Source: Paraburkholderia heleia NBRC 101817 (lineage in GTDB: Bacteria > Pseudomonadota > Gammaproteobacteria > Burkholderiales > Burkholderiaceae). From it: 64,000 nucleotides of DNA. Below, one piece after another: positions 8,686-17,134 of the stretch. A model generated the notes under the pieces. That model ran no database searches, was not told where the DNA came from, and saw nothing but the letters and a program-made list of their open reading frames with translations. The position numbers and the translations under genes were made by a program. Every line of letters starts with the position of its first letter. Within the stretch, counting starts at the first letter, position 1. The DNA is taken from positions 124,001 through 188,000 of the forward strand of contig NZ_BBJH01000003.1 of assembly GCF_000739775.1 (NCBI RefSeq), read 5' to 3'.

Positions 8686-10119
8686 ATGCAGACGCAAGAG
8701 ACGCAAGAGACGCACAGCCGCGAACAGCAGCGCCGGGTGCTCTGGGCCACGAGCATCAGCTATGTCGTGGTGATCCTCGACACCTCGATCGTCAACGTCG
8801 CGCTCGAGCGCATCGGCGCGAGTCTTGCGGGCGGCGTGGCCGGCCTGCAATGGGTCGTGAACGCCTATACGCTCACGTTCGCGAGTCTGCTGCTTTCGGG
8901 CGGCACGCTCGGCGACCGGCTCGGTGCGCGCCAGGTTTATATGGCCGGGCTCGCGGTCTTCACCGCGGCTTCGGCGTTGTGCGGCGCCGCGCCGAGCCTC
9001 GCGTTGCTCACGCTCGGACGCGTGCTGCAAGGCATGGGCGCGGCACTGCTCGTGCCCGCATCAATGGCGCTCATCAATGGCGCGTGCACTAACGCGCGTG
9101 AGCGCGCCGCCGCTTTTGGCGTGTGGGCCGGGCTCGGCGGCGTCGCGATGGCGGCGGGCCCGTTGCTGGGCGGCGTGCTGATCGGGCTCGTCGGCTGGCG
9201 CAGCATCTTTCTGCTCAACGTGCCGGTGTGCCTGGCGGGCATCGTCATGGCGGCGCGCGTGGCGCCGCAGCCGCTCCCACGCGTGCCGCGCCGGCTCGAC
9301 CTCGCGGGTCAGACAGCGGCCATCGCGGCGCTGGCGCTGCTCAATGCGGCCATCATCGAAGCGCCAGCGCACGGCTTGCGCGCACCGCTCGTAGCGGGCG
9401 GTCTCGTGCTGGCTGTGGTGGCGGCATTCGCCTTTGTCGCGCTCGAAGCGCGCCGCGCACAGCCGATGCTGCCGCTCGGCTTTTTTCGCGAGCCCGTGTT
9501 CAGTGCAGCCGTGCTGGTCTCGATGATTTCGGCGTTCACGTTCTACGGTCTGCTATTCGGACTCAGCCTGTTTTTGCAGCTGGAGCGCGGCTATGCGCCG
9601 TTGCGCGCGGGCCTCGCCTTCCTGCCGCTCACCGTGGTGGTGCCGCCCGGCAGTCTGCTTTCGCGGCGCGCGGTAGCGTGGCTCGGATCGCATGCGCTCG
9701 TCGCGCTCGCTTGCCTGCTCGCGGCAGCGGGCTACCTCGGCGCGGCGGCGTGCGCAACGACCGCGCGCTACGACTTGCTGGCCCTGCCGCTGCCGGCCAT
9801 CGGTTTCGCCGTGAGTCTCATCACGCCCGCGGCCACGGCGGCACTCATGGCGACAGTCGATCAGGGCCGCGCAGGCATCGCCGCCGGCGTGCTCAACGCC
9901 GCCCGGCAAACGGGTGCGGCGCTCGGCGTGGCCGTGGCGGGCGCCACGATCGCGGGGCGCGCATCGATCGGTGCGGGCATGCGCGTAAATCTGCTGATCG
10001 CCGCCGTGCTCTCGGCAGGCGCGGCGTGGGCGTGGTGGCGCGCGTGGTCTCGCCATGCTTCGCACGCCGCCGGGTCGCGTGGCGCGAAGAAGCCGCGTGC
10101 CGGGAAGCCGTGCGCCTGA
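8686..10119 (+). CDS. MFS drug-efflux transporter, DHA2 (EmrB/QacA) family
   Basis: A 477-residue membrane protein with about 14 hydrophobic segments, as in DHA2 exporters. Family motifs are clear: motif D1 LDTSIVNVALERIG at about residues 28-41, GGTLGDRLGARQVY (motif A), GRVLQGMGAALLVPAS (motif B) and GVWAGLGGVAMAAGPLLGGVLIG (motif C). The start at 8686 has GGGAG upstream; the frame opens earlier but overlaps the regulator. Expected to export a toxic organic compound using the proton gradient. The divergent ArsR-type regulator probably controls it. Confidence 0.9.
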   Translation: MQTQETQETHSREQQRRVLWATSISYVVVILDTSIVNVALERIGASLAGGVAGLQWVVNAYTLTFASLLLSGGTLGDRLGARQVYMAGLAVFTAASALCGAAPSLALLTLGRVLQGMGAALLVPASMALINGACTNARERAAAFGVWAGLGGVAMAAGPLLGGVLIGLVGWRSIFLLNVPVCLAGIVMAARVAPQPLPRVPRRLDLAGQTAAIAALALLNAAIIEAPAHGLRAPLVAGGLVLAVVAAFAFVALEARRAQPMLPLGFFREPVFSAAVLVSMISAFTFYGLLFGLSLFLQLERGYAPLRAGLAFLPLTVVVPPGSLLSRRAVAWLGSHALVALACLLAAAGYLGAAACATTARYDLLALPLPAIGFAVSLITPAATAALMATVDQGRAGIAAGVLNAARQTGAALGVAVAGATIAGRASIGAGMRVNLLIAAVLSAGAAWAWWRAWSRHASHAAGSRGAKKPRAGKPCA

Positions 10120-10225
10120 CTTCTCCCCGCGCGCGCGCCGGATCATCCGCCGCGCATTCTGGGATAAAGTGCCGTTGCATGCATCGCGCATTCGCGCGGG
10201 CCGTGTGCCATAGGAGGAGTTTGTC

Positions 10226-10630
10226 ATGGCCGAATACGGGCAACATCCCTCATCCGTGCTGACGCTCAAGAGTGCCCACGACTTCGACACGACGATCGCG
10301 CGCCTGAAGGCGGCGCTCGCCAAGGCGGGCGCGGATATCTTCGCCGACGTCGACCAGCGCGAAGCCGCCGAGACCGCCGGGCTCAGCCTGCGCCGCACGC
10401 GCCTCATCCTGTTCGGCAATCCGAAGGCCGGTACGCCCGTCATGGCAGCCAATCCGCACGCGGCGGTGGAGTTGCCGCTGCGCATGGTGATCTGGGAAGA
10501 CAACGAAGGGCATACGCGGCTCGACTATCGCGACGTCTCGCAAACGCTCGGCCCGCTCTATGGCATCGACGCCGAAGTGCTCGTGCCGCTGCAGCGCGTG
10601 GTGGGGCTGCTGCAGGCTGTCGTGCAATAA
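10226..10630 (+). CDS. DUF302 domain protein
   Basis: A 134-residue soluble protein that is almost entirely a DUF302 domain: SAHDFDTTIARLKAALAKAGADIFADVDQ, then LILFGNPKAGTPVMAANPHAAVELPLRM and the acidic C-terminal half. GGAGG lies 8 nt before the ATG. The function of DUF302 is not established. It stands alone between the efflux gene and a convergent small secreted-protein gene. Confidence 0.88.
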   Translation: MAEYGQHPSSVLTLKSAHDFDTTIARLKAALAKAGADIFADVDQREAAETAGLSLRRTRLILFGNPKAGTPVMAANPHAAVELPLRMVIWEDNEGHTRLDYRDVSQTLGPLYGIDAEVLVPLQRVVGLLQAVVQ

Positions 10631-10718
10631 GCGCAGATGCGCTGCGCACGCATCTGCGGCGGACGCTTAAAATCGACTACCGGGCGCGGGTCAGTGACCA
10701 AACCACAATAACCCCATC

Positions 10719-10976
10719 TCACTGACCAAAAAACACGTCGCAATCGGAACGCGGCCAGCACATCTTGCCCGTGCGATGACCCGAAGCGCTGCGTGCATCG
10801 GGCGTGCCACCATATGACATGTCGGTGCTGGCCTGGGCCGAAGCATCGGCGTCATCGGTCATTGTCTGATGTGCGCGCTGTTGCGAGACGGGGTCGTCCG
10901 CCGCGCGCGCCGTGCCGGGCGCAACGGCTGCCACGGCCGCCACGCATGTGGCGATCAATGCCAGGCGTAATGTCAT
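10719..10976 (-). CDS. Small secreted hypothetical protein
   Basis: An 85-residue protein with a clear Sec signal peptide (MTLRLALIATCVAAVAAVAP, cleavage near ARA-AD), a polar Ser/Thr/Asp-rich middle and the C-terminal motif MCWPRSDCDVFFGQ with two cysteines. A strong AAAGGAGG site precedes the ATG, which argues for a real gene despite its size. I do not recognise a characterised family; small periplasmic proteins ending in a similar Cys/Asp/Phe-Phe-Gly motif are common in Burkholderiaceae. Confidence 0.65.
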   Translation of the reverse strand: MTLRLALIATCVAAVAAVAPGTARAADDPVSQQRAHQTMTDDADASAQASTDMSYGGTPDARSASGHRTGKMCWPRSDCDVFFGQ

Positions 10977-11606
10977 GTCAACCTCCTTTCTCGAGTTCGT
11001 GAGTGCGCCTTCGCGGCAATGACGAAGTCACTGCGGATAACGGCGGATTGACTCCGCGGCGAAGGTGCGCGCGAGCGAGAGGCAACGCCTGAAGCCGCAC
11101 ACTCATCTGGAAAGTCGGGATGCCTGCGCGCAGCGCACGGCTGCCGAACGTCTTAGCTCACTGCTCACGAAAGAAGCGCGCCCACGCATTCGGGGGCGGC
11201 ACAGCGCGGCGCGGCGCAAGAAGAGGGGGCGAGCGGGCGCGCAGAGAACATCCGCACTGTGCTTTCAGTTATAGCTCGCGCCGCACGGAGTGCAATGAGC
11301 GGAACCCCGGCCCCGCGCGCGGCCCGAATCCAGGGCCGAATCCAGACCTCCGCACACACAGTCCTTGGCGCGATTCTTTCGAATCTGAAATTAGACGAAA
11401 GCATTCGGAAATTAAACGTTCGCCGTGTAGTCATCTTGCGATGTTGTAATGCGCTCGCTCCGATGTAAGACACATTCGACTGCAAGTTCGGCGACAAGCC
11501 CGCGATGACGCAAAGCGACAGGACATCATCGCATTCTTCAAGACGCTCAACGACGACCCCGTGCCGTCGAAGCAGCGAGCGGGGCGGCGCAACCGTCTTC
11601 GGAAAG
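10977..11606. other. Gene-poor region, locally lower GC
   Basis: About 630 bp with no convincing intact gene. The stretch near 11,380-11,490 is less GC-rich than its surroundings. Short open frames here have no start signal or recognisable product. The only coding-like trace is the cytochrome C-terminal remnant at about 11,492-11,630. Confidence 0.5.
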
Positions 11607-11630
11607 AAAAATGGGCGTGTCCGGTTTAAG
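11492..11630 (+). pseudogene. Possible remnant of a c-type cytochrome/cytochrome c peroxidase C-terminus
   Basis: In one plus-strand frame the sequence reads AKRQDIIAFFKTLNDDP, then a basic tail and a stop at about 11,628. The QDIIAFFKTLND pattern is the last helix of many class I c-type cytochromes and di-heme peroxidases. No CXXCH or start codon is found upstream, so if the resemblance is real it is a decayed 3' end. The match is short and could be chance. Confidence 0.3.
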
Positions 11631-11649
11631 CCAGGACACGCCCATTTTT
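11607..11649 (-). terminator. Rho-independent terminator of the cupin gene
   Basis: A perfect inverted repeat (arms AATGGGCGTGTCC and GGACACGCCCATT, 10-base loop) with A/T runs on both sides lies 23 bp after the cupin stop. On the minus strand the stem is followed by TTTTTCTTT. It could also work in the plus direction. Confidence 0.85.
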
Positions 11650-11672
11650 TGTAACGGATGCAGCGCCAGCCC

Positions 11673-12011
11673 TTACTTCTCCCCATGCGCAAGATGAATC
11701 GTGACGATCACGGAAGCATCGTCGAGCGCTTCCAGCGCGTGCGTTTCGCCGCCGCCGAGCAGCAGCATGTCGCCTGCGTGCATGGTGCGCGGATCGCCGT
11801 TCACGAAGAAACGGATTACGCCTTCCACGCACTGCACCGTGATCTCGCCGGGCACGCTGTGCTCGGGCAGGCGCTTGCCCGCCGGCAGCACGATGCGCAT
11901 GACTTCGAGTTGCTGCGCGCGGATCAGGGTGGTCGATTTCGCGTTCTTGAGCGCGCCGCCTAGCGGACGCACGTCGAAGACCTCACCCGGCGCGGCATGG
12001 GGGATGGCCAT
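11673..12011 (-). CDS. Cupin domain protein
   Basis: A 112-residue single-domain cupin. It has a recognisable second cupin motif (GDMLLLGGGETHALEALDD) and a first motif in which GKRLPEHSVPGEITVQCVEG retains His and Glu. It starts MAIPHAAPGEVFDV, 9 bp downstream of the osmC stop, so the two are likely one transcript. Small cupins of this type bind a metal or a small ligand; no specific function can be assigned. The neighbour suggests a stress-linked role. Confidence 0.8.
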   Translation of the reverse strand: MAIPHAAPGEVFDVRPLGGALKNAKSTTLIRAQQLEVMRIVLPAGKRLPEHSVPGEITVQCVEGVIRFFVNGDPRTMHAGDMLLLGGGETHALEALDDASVIVTIHLAHGEK

Positions 12012-12020
12012 GACAGCCTC

Positions 12021-12449
12021 TCACACGAGCTTCGCGTTGAGCGTGATCTTCGCGTTGTTGGCGAAGAGCTTCGACACCGGGCAGTTCTCCTTGGCGCCCT
12101 TCGAAAGCTCGTCGAACTTCGCTTGATCGATGCCGGGAATCTTCGCGGTCATGTCGAGCTGGCAGCTCGTGATGGCGAAGCCTTCGCCCACCTTGTCGAG
12201 CGTGACGGTCGATTTCGTTTCGATGCTTTCGGCCGTGAAGCCTGCCTGGGTGAGAAAGAGCGAGAACGCCATCGTGAAGCAGCCCGCGTGCGCCGCGCCG
12301 ATCAGCTCCTCGGGGTTGGTGCCGGGACCGCCTTCGAAGCGCGAGGCGAAGCCATAAGGCGCTTCTTTGAGCACGCCGGTTTGCGTCGAGATCGTGCCCT
12401 GTCCGTCCTTGATGCCGCCGTGCCATTTTGCCGATGCCGTTTTTTGCAT
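12021..12449 (-). CDS. osmC: OsmC family peroxiredoxin-like protein
   Basis: A 142-residue protein of the OsmC branch of OsmC/Ohr thiol peroxidases, which reduce organic hydroperoxides. Diagnostic stretches: KWHGGIKDGQGTISTQTGVL, FEGGPGTNPEELIGAAHAGCFTMA with the peroxidatic Cys, and the resolving Cys in ENCPVSKLF. GGAG lies 7 nt before the ATG at 12449; the open frame extends 25 codons further without a good site. Likely co-transcribed with the cupin gene, ending at the terminator at 11,607-11,649. Confidence 0.92.
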   Translation of the reverse strand: MQKTASAKWHGGIKDGQGTISTQTGVLKEAPYGFASRFEGGPGTNPEELIGAAHAGCFTMAFSLFLTQAGFTAESIETKSTVTLDKVGEGFAITSCQLDMTAKIPGIDQAKFDELSKGAKENCPVSKLFANNAKITLNAKLV

Positions 12450-12553
12450 GATGTCGCTCCGCGAGATTGGGTAACGAGGTTGGGTGAAGGACACGCAGGG
12501 CGCGCAATTTGCGTACCGCCGCAAACCCCGCGTGAATGAATTCGGGGTTGGGT

Positions 12554-13351
12554 TCAGGGTTGCTTCGGCGGCGTTTCGCCCGCGTACCAGGCTGCGGCCG
12601 CGTCGATTTCCTCGGGCGTCATGTTGCGCGCGATGTTGCGCATCTGCCCGGAAATGTCGTTATGGCGCGTACCGTTCGCGAACGCGAGCAACTGCGCCTT
12701 GGTATACGCGGCTGGCAGGCCGTCGAGCCAAGGGCTGCCGATCTTGCTGTCCACGCCGCCATGGCAGGACGCGCACGCGGGAATATTGCGCAGCGGCGCG
12801 CCGTGCGCCACGATGGCGGGCGCGCCGCCACGCAGGTGCGCGATTGGCTGCAGCGATGCGTAGTAGGCCGCGAGGTCGCGCATGTCCTCGTCGGACAGAT
12901 CGCGCGCCATGGGCGACATCACCGCGTTCTGGCGGGCGCCCGTCTGGAAGTCGTGCAGTTCCTTGAAGACCACGATGGCGAACTGGCCCGCCAGATTCGG
13001 CGAATTGGCCATGCTGATGCCGCGCGGGCCATGGCACATCGTGCAGCGCAAGGCGAGCGTCGCGCCGCGCCCGACGGAGAGCGCCGTCGCGCCATCGAGC
13101 ATGTGCGGCGTGAGTTCGACCTGGCTCAGCTTGTAGCCGGGCGGCACCACCGAGCCGACCGGGTGCCACTCGCGCGGCACGCCGGCCGCGCTGCAGATCG
13201 CCGTCCAGATGCCCTGAAAATACGGGTCGCTTTTGGCGGAAGGCAGCCAGATGAAGCCGATCAGCACGGAGACGACGAACACGACGATCGCCGTGCCGAC
13301 CCCCGCGCGGAACCACACGTTGCGAAACGAGAACAGGCGTTCGTCGCTCAT
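12554..13351 (-). CDS. Membrane-anchored di-heme c-type cytochrome of the oxidase operon
   Basis: A 265-residue protein with one N-terminal membrane segment (AGVGTAIVVFVVSVLIGFIWLP, residues about 13-34) that also acts as export signal, and two cytochrome c domains with CTMCH and CASCH. Downstream methionine ligands are plausible in each domain (NMTPEE in the second). Its ATG overlaps the stop of the oxidase subunit I gene by the ATGA arrangement, so translation is coupled. It would carry electrons to the CuA site of subunit II. Confidence 0.9.
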   Translation of the reverse strand: MSDERLFSFRNVWFRAGVGTAIVVFVVSVLIGFIWLPSAKSDPYFQGIWTAICSAAGVPREWHPVGSVVPPGYKLSQVELTPHMLDGATALSVGRGATLALRCTMCHGPRGISMANSPNLAGQFAIVVFKELHDFQTGARQNAVMSPMARDLSDEDMRDLAAYYASLQPIAHLRGGAPAIVAHGAPLRNIPACASCHGGVDSKIGSPWLDGLPAAYTKAQLLAFANGTRHNDISGQMRNIARNMTPEEIDAAAAWYAGETPPKQP

Positions 13352-14973
13352 CGCTGCGCTCCAATCGGGATCGCGGGCACGGCCGTTTCGGGCGTCGCCA
13401 GCAGTTGCGCGATCGGGTAGCCATAGTTGGTGACCGTGAGGGCGATCATCAGCACGACCCACAGCCCGAAGCTGTTGAGCGCCGCCGGCAGCGTGGCCGA
13501 CTCGTGCACCGGCTTGCTGAAGCGATACTCCTCGGGCGCGGCCGCCTCGCTGCGATGCCCCTGCAGCAAGACGATGAAGAACAGCACCGCCGAGATCACG
13601 AGGATCAGCCCGCCAAAGGCCGAGAGCGCCACGAGCGCGCCCTGGCCCGCGAGCGCCGGGTCGCTGTAGTCGTAATAGGCCATGCGGCGCGGCATGCCCA
13701 TGAGGCCGACCAGGTGCCACGGAAAGGTCGTCACGATCATGCCGATGAACCACAGCCACAACTGCCAGCGCATGAGGCGCCAGTTGTGGAGCGCGCGGCC
13801 GGTGATCTGCGGCCACAGGTCGTAGGCGATGGCGAAGTACATGATGACGATCGCGCCGCCATAGATCAGGTGAAAGTGGCCCGTGATCCACTGCGTGTTG
13901 TGCACGGACTGGTCGAGCTGGTAGCTCATGTTGATGAGACCGCCCGCGCCGCCGAAGCCGAGCATGACGAACGAGAACGCCACGGCCAGCATTTGCGGGT
14001 TCTGCCACGGCAGCTTCGCGATCCAGCCAAACGGGCCCTTGCCGCCGCGCAGCCGCCCGGCGATTTCGACCGACGCGCAGATCGTGAACACGGTGAGCAG
14101 CGTGGGCACCGAGACGAGCGCCGTGAACACCGACTGCACGAACTTGAAGCCCGAGCCGACCTGCGGATCGGTGAAGAGGTGGTGCAGGCCGATCGGCATG
14201 GCCACCACGAGAAACAGGATGAACGAGATGCGCGCCATCACGTCGCTGTAGAGCCGGCCGCCGATCGCGCGCGGGATGATTGTGTAGTAGGCGATATAGG
14301 CGGGCACGAGCCAGAAGTAGACGATGGCGTGCAGGGTCCAGGAGAAGAACACGCGCGCGAGCCCCGCGTCGATCGTATTGCGCCAGCCGAAGGCCACGGG
14401 CAGGATCTGGAACAGCACTTCGATGGCGGCGCCCACCGCGGTCCAGCCCCAGAGATACGCGCCCGCCGTGGTCGCGAACATGGCGAGCGGCAGCGGTTTG
14501 CCGCGATTCTCGCGCTTCCATTTCGCGGTGTTCACGCCCATCAGCGCGACCCACACCCACGAGCCCACCACGACGAGCACGACGCCCAGGTAATAGAACA
14601 CGTTGCCGATCATCGGCGGGTAGAACGTGTAGAGCACGGAGGCGAGGCCGAGCGCCACGGGCACCGAGGCCGTGACGGCGCCAAGTGCGAGCAGGATGAA
14701 GCCGAGCCAGGCCCACTTCACGCCCACGAGCGGGCGCTTGAGCGCCAGTTCGCTGACCGCGTAGCCGAAGCCCATGGCAATGAGCGTGGGAAACACATAA
14801 CCCATCACGGTGCCGTGCTCGGTGACCGAGCGGTAGTACAGCTCGGGGTCGTTTAGCCACGGATGCAGCGGGCTGCGCACGAACATCTGCCACGCGCCGA
14901 GCAGCAGCGCCACGCCGAAGACGATGAACGCGAGCCAGAAGTGGGCGAGTACGAGTCGCTTGTTATTTAACAC
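13348..14973 (-). CDS. Cytochrome c oxidase subunit I, class B (ba3-like) heme-copper oxidase
   Basis: A 541-residue membrane protein with about 12-13 hydrophobic segments. Ligands can be followed: heme His in EHGTVMGYVF, the CuB His and cross-linked Tyr pair in TLHAIVYFW, the His-His of GLHHLFTDP, and the two His of TGHFHLIYGG. This spacing and the lack of class A proton-channel motifs point to class B. I prefer the GTG at 14973, 8 nt from GGAG, over an ATG at 15027; it overlaps the subunit II gene by 11 bp. Reaction: oxygen reduction to water with proton pumping in the inner membrane. Confidence 0.88.
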   Translation of the reverse strand: MLNNKRLVLAHFWLAFIVFGVALLLGAWQMFVRSPLHPWLNDPELYYRSVTEHGTVMGYVFPTLIAMGFGYAVSELALKRPLVGVKWAWLGFILLALGAVTASVPVALGLASVLYTFYPPMIGNVFYYLGVVLVVVGSWVWVALMGVNTAKWKRENRGKPLPLAMFATTAGAYLWGWTAVGAAIEVLFQILPVAFGWRNTIDAGLARVFFSWTLHAIVYFWLVPAYIAYYTIIPRAIGGRLYSDVMARISFILFLVVAMPIGLHHLFTDPQVGSGFKFVQSVFTALVSVPTLLTVFTICASVEIAGRLRGGKGPFGWIAKLPWQNPQMLAVAFSFVMLGFGGAGGLINMSYQLDQSVHNTQWITGHFHLIYGGAIVIMYFAIAYDLWPQITGRALHNWRLMRWQLWLWFIGMIVTTFPWHLVGLMGMPRRMAYYDYSDPALAGQGALVALSAFGGLILVISAVLFFIVLLQGHRSEAAAPEEYRFSKPVHESATLPAALNSFGLWVVLMIALTVTNYGYPIAQLLATPETAVPAIPIGAQR

Positions 14974-15538
14974 AGCTGAGTCTCCGCGCTGAATTGCCTG
15001 CCTGGTTCGCCATCTGCATGAAGGCATCCTTGTCGATGACCTTCACGTGGGCCCACATCCCCTGGTGGCCCGTGCCGCAGTATTCGTGGCACGGCATGAG
15101 GTGGTCGGCGGGTTTGTCGAAGGTCGTGCGGAACGTCGAGATGTAGCCCGGCTCGACCATCGAGTTCAGGTTGGTGTCCGTGACGAGAAAGCCGTGCACG
15201 ACATCGGCGCTCGTCGCGCGGAACGTAATGGGCGTATTCGCCGGGACGAGGATGCATTGCGGCGTGAACGAGTATTGCTGCGCGAGAATGCGCACCGTCA
15301 CGGAGCCGTCGGTCTCGACGGCGCTGCCGAGGTTCGACTCGACGAATTCGCCGGATACGTGCAGCGTTTGCGGATTGACGAGTTCCACGCGCGAGGGCGG
15401 CATCATGGCCCAGTGCAGGCCCGTGAACACCACCACGGCCACGAGCAGGGAGACGAACGCCACCATGAGCGCCGCCCAGCGGCGCTCGACGCGCGCGGCG
15501 ACTTCGGCACTGGCATGGTTATCGAGCGGATTCGACAT
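14963..15538 (-). CDS. Cytochrome c oxidase subunit II (CuA protein)
   Basis: A 191-residue protein with a single N-terminal membrane helix (LMVAFVSLLVAVVVFTGLHWAMM) and a periplasmic cupredoxin domain. The complete CuA site is visible: the first His in DVVHGFLV and then CHEYCGTGHQGMW with two Cys, a His and a Met. The short length, with one helix instead of two, matches ba3-type oxidases. It receives electrons from a c-type cytochrome and passes them to subunit I. Confidence 0.92.
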   Translation of the reverse strand: MSNPLDNHASAEVAARVERRWAALMVAFVSLLVAVVVFTGLHWAMMPPSRVELVNPQTLHVSGEFVESNLGSAVETDGSVTVRILAQQYSFTPQCILVPANTPITFRATSADVVHGFLVTDTNLNSMVEPGYISTFRTTFDKPADHLMPCHEYCGTGHQGMWAHVKVIDKDAFMQMANQAGNSARRLSCVK

Positions 15539-15566
15539 GAGGCCGGCCTTTTCTTGTCTGTCTGGT

Positions 15567-15749
15567 CTATTGGATGACGCCGCGCGGCAGGAACACGACG
15601 AAGTAGAAGACGAACCAGATCGCGGCCACGATCGCCGTGGCGATGCCCGCTAGCGCGAGCGCGCCGCCCGGGCCGTCGGCCACGATCTCGTCGACCTGTT
15701 CGTGTTGCGGGCGCTCGCCCGGCTGTTCGGGTACGGGAGTTTCGATCAT
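15567..15749 (-). CDS. Small single-helix oxidase subunit (subunit IIa/CbaD-like)
   Basis: A 60-residue protein with a polar Pro/Glu-rich N-terminus and one membrane helix (LALAGIATAIVAAIWFVFYFVVF). Position just before subunit II, 7 bp after the triheme cytochrome gene and 28 bp from subunit II, and its shape match the small extra helix of ba3-type oxidases. Sequence identity alone is too low to prove this. Confidence 0.7.
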   Translation of the reverse strand: MIETPVPEQPGERPQHEQVDEIVADGPGGALALAGIATAIVAAIWFVFYFVVFLPRGVIQ

Positions 15750-15756
15750 CGCAGCC

Positions 15757-17121
15757 TCAGAAAAGCGGCGCGGAACGCAGTGCGTTCACTTCGTGTTCGG
15801 AAACCGGCGTGCCGTGATTGCCCCACGCCGTGCGGATATACGTGACCACGGCCGCCACTTCTTCATCGGAGAGCGACTGCGCGAAAGGCGGCATGCCATA
15901 GGGCATCGGGTTCTTGCGGGTGCCCGGCGCATAGCCGCCGTTGAGCACCATGCGGATCGGATTCACGGCCGAGTTCATCTGGATCGACTGGTTGTCGGCG
16001 AGCGGCGGAAAGTGTGGCGGCTTGCCCTGGCCTTCGGCTGCGTGGCACACCGCGCACTGCGACTCGTAGATCTTCTTGCCGAGCGGCACGAGGCGGGCGG
16101 CTTCCTCCGTCACGAAGGTGCTCTTGGGCGACTTGTCGACTTCGTTGTTGTGGCCAGGCAGCGACTTCAGATACACGGCCACGGCGCGCACGTCGTCTTC
16201 GGTGAGGTACTGGAAGCTGTCGTAGACCACTTCGGCCATCGGCCCGTACACGGCGCCGCGTTTCGAAACACCTGCGTGCAGCAGATCGACGATGTCCTCG
16301 ATGCTCCAGTCGCCGAGGCCCGCTTCCCTGTTCGAGGTGAGCGAAGGCGCATACCAGTTCTGCACCGGAATCAGCCCGCCCTGGAACTCCTTCGAAGCCG
16401 AGTTGCCGCCGAGCGCGTTGATCGCCGTGTGGCACATCGTGCAGTGGCCGAGTCCTTCCACGAGATACGCGCCGCGATTCCATTCGGCGGACTGCTTCGG
16501 GTCGGGCTTGAACTCGCCCTGGCGGAAGAACAACGTGCGCCAGCCGAGCAGCAGCGCGCGCTTGTTATACGGAAAGCGCAGGTCGTGCGGACGGTTCTCC
16601 TTGCGCACGGGCTGCGTGGAGAGCAGGTACGCGAAAATCGCGTCCGAGTCCGCGCGCGTGACCTTGGTGTACGACGCGAACGGCATGGCCGGATAGAGCA
16701 GCGTGCCCTCGCGCGACTTGCCCTCGTGCAGCATGCGGTAGAACTCGTCGGCTGTCCACGCGCCGATGCCGAACGTCTTGTCCGACGAGATGTTCGGCGT
16801 GTAGAGCGTGCCGAACGGCGTTTCCATCGGACGGCCGCCGCCGAACATCTGCTCGGAAGGCACCGTGTGGCAGGCAATGCAGTCGCCGGCGCGCGCGAGA
16901 TATTCGCCGCGCGCGATCAGTGCGGCGTTGCTCGCCACCGGCTTCGCGTTGGCCGCGGCCGCCGCCGCGGCGGCGCTCGCCGCGTCCGCTGCGTTCGCGC
17001 TGGGCGCGGCCGTTTGCGCGAGCGCGACTGCGGCGCCCATGCAGAGCGCGACGGCCGCGAACGAGAGGCGCGCCGCGAGCGGCCTTGACGATGACGGGAG
17101 AAGGGATCGAAGTCTGCGCAC
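15757..17121 (-). CDS. Triheme c-type cytochrome, alcohol/gluconate dehydrogenase cytochrome-subunit type
   Basis: A 454-residue exported protein with three cytochrome c domains (CIACH, CTMCH, CAVCH). The first domain, LARAGDCIACHTVPS followed by GGRPMETPFGTLYTPNIS, is characteristic of the cytochrome subunit (AdhB-like) that serves membrane dehydrogenases of alcohols and sugars. Signal peptide: RLSFAAVALCMGAAVALAQ, followed by an Ala-rich linker. No ATG is suitably placed; I use GTG at 17121 just after the previous gene, which leaves the start uncertain. No dehydrogenase gene is adjacent, so the protein probably feeds the oxidase directly. Confidence 0.85.
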   Translation of the reverse strand: MRRLRSLLPSSSRPLAARLSFAAVALCMGAAVALAQTAAPSANAADAASAAAAAAAANAKPVASNAALIARGEYLARAGDCIACHTVPSEQMFGGGRPMETPFGTLYTPNISSDKTFGIGAWTADEFYRMLHEGKSREGTLLYPAMPFASYTKVTRADSDAIFAYLLSTQPVRKENRPHDLRFPYNKRALLLGWRTLFFRQGEFKPDPKQSAEWNRGAYLVEGLGHCTMCHTAINALGGNSASKEFQGGLIPVQNWYAPSLTSNREAGLGDWSIEDIVDLLHAGVSKRGAVYGPMAEVVYDSFQYLTEDDVRAVAVYLKSLPGHNNEVDKSPKSTFVTEEAARLVPLGKKIYESQCAVCHAAEGQGKPPHFPPLADNQSIQMNSAVNPIRMVLNGGYAPGTRKNPMPYGMPPFAQSLSDEEVAAVVTYIRTAWGNHGTPVSEHEVNALRSAPLF

Positions 17122-17134
17122 GTCGAGGCCCCGG

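Noticed and set aside
12554-14893. A possible 779-residue fusion protein on the minus strand
   Set aside because: Only the last 265 codons are real (the di-heme cytochrome starting at 13351); the part before it is an out-of-frame reading of oxidase subunit I.
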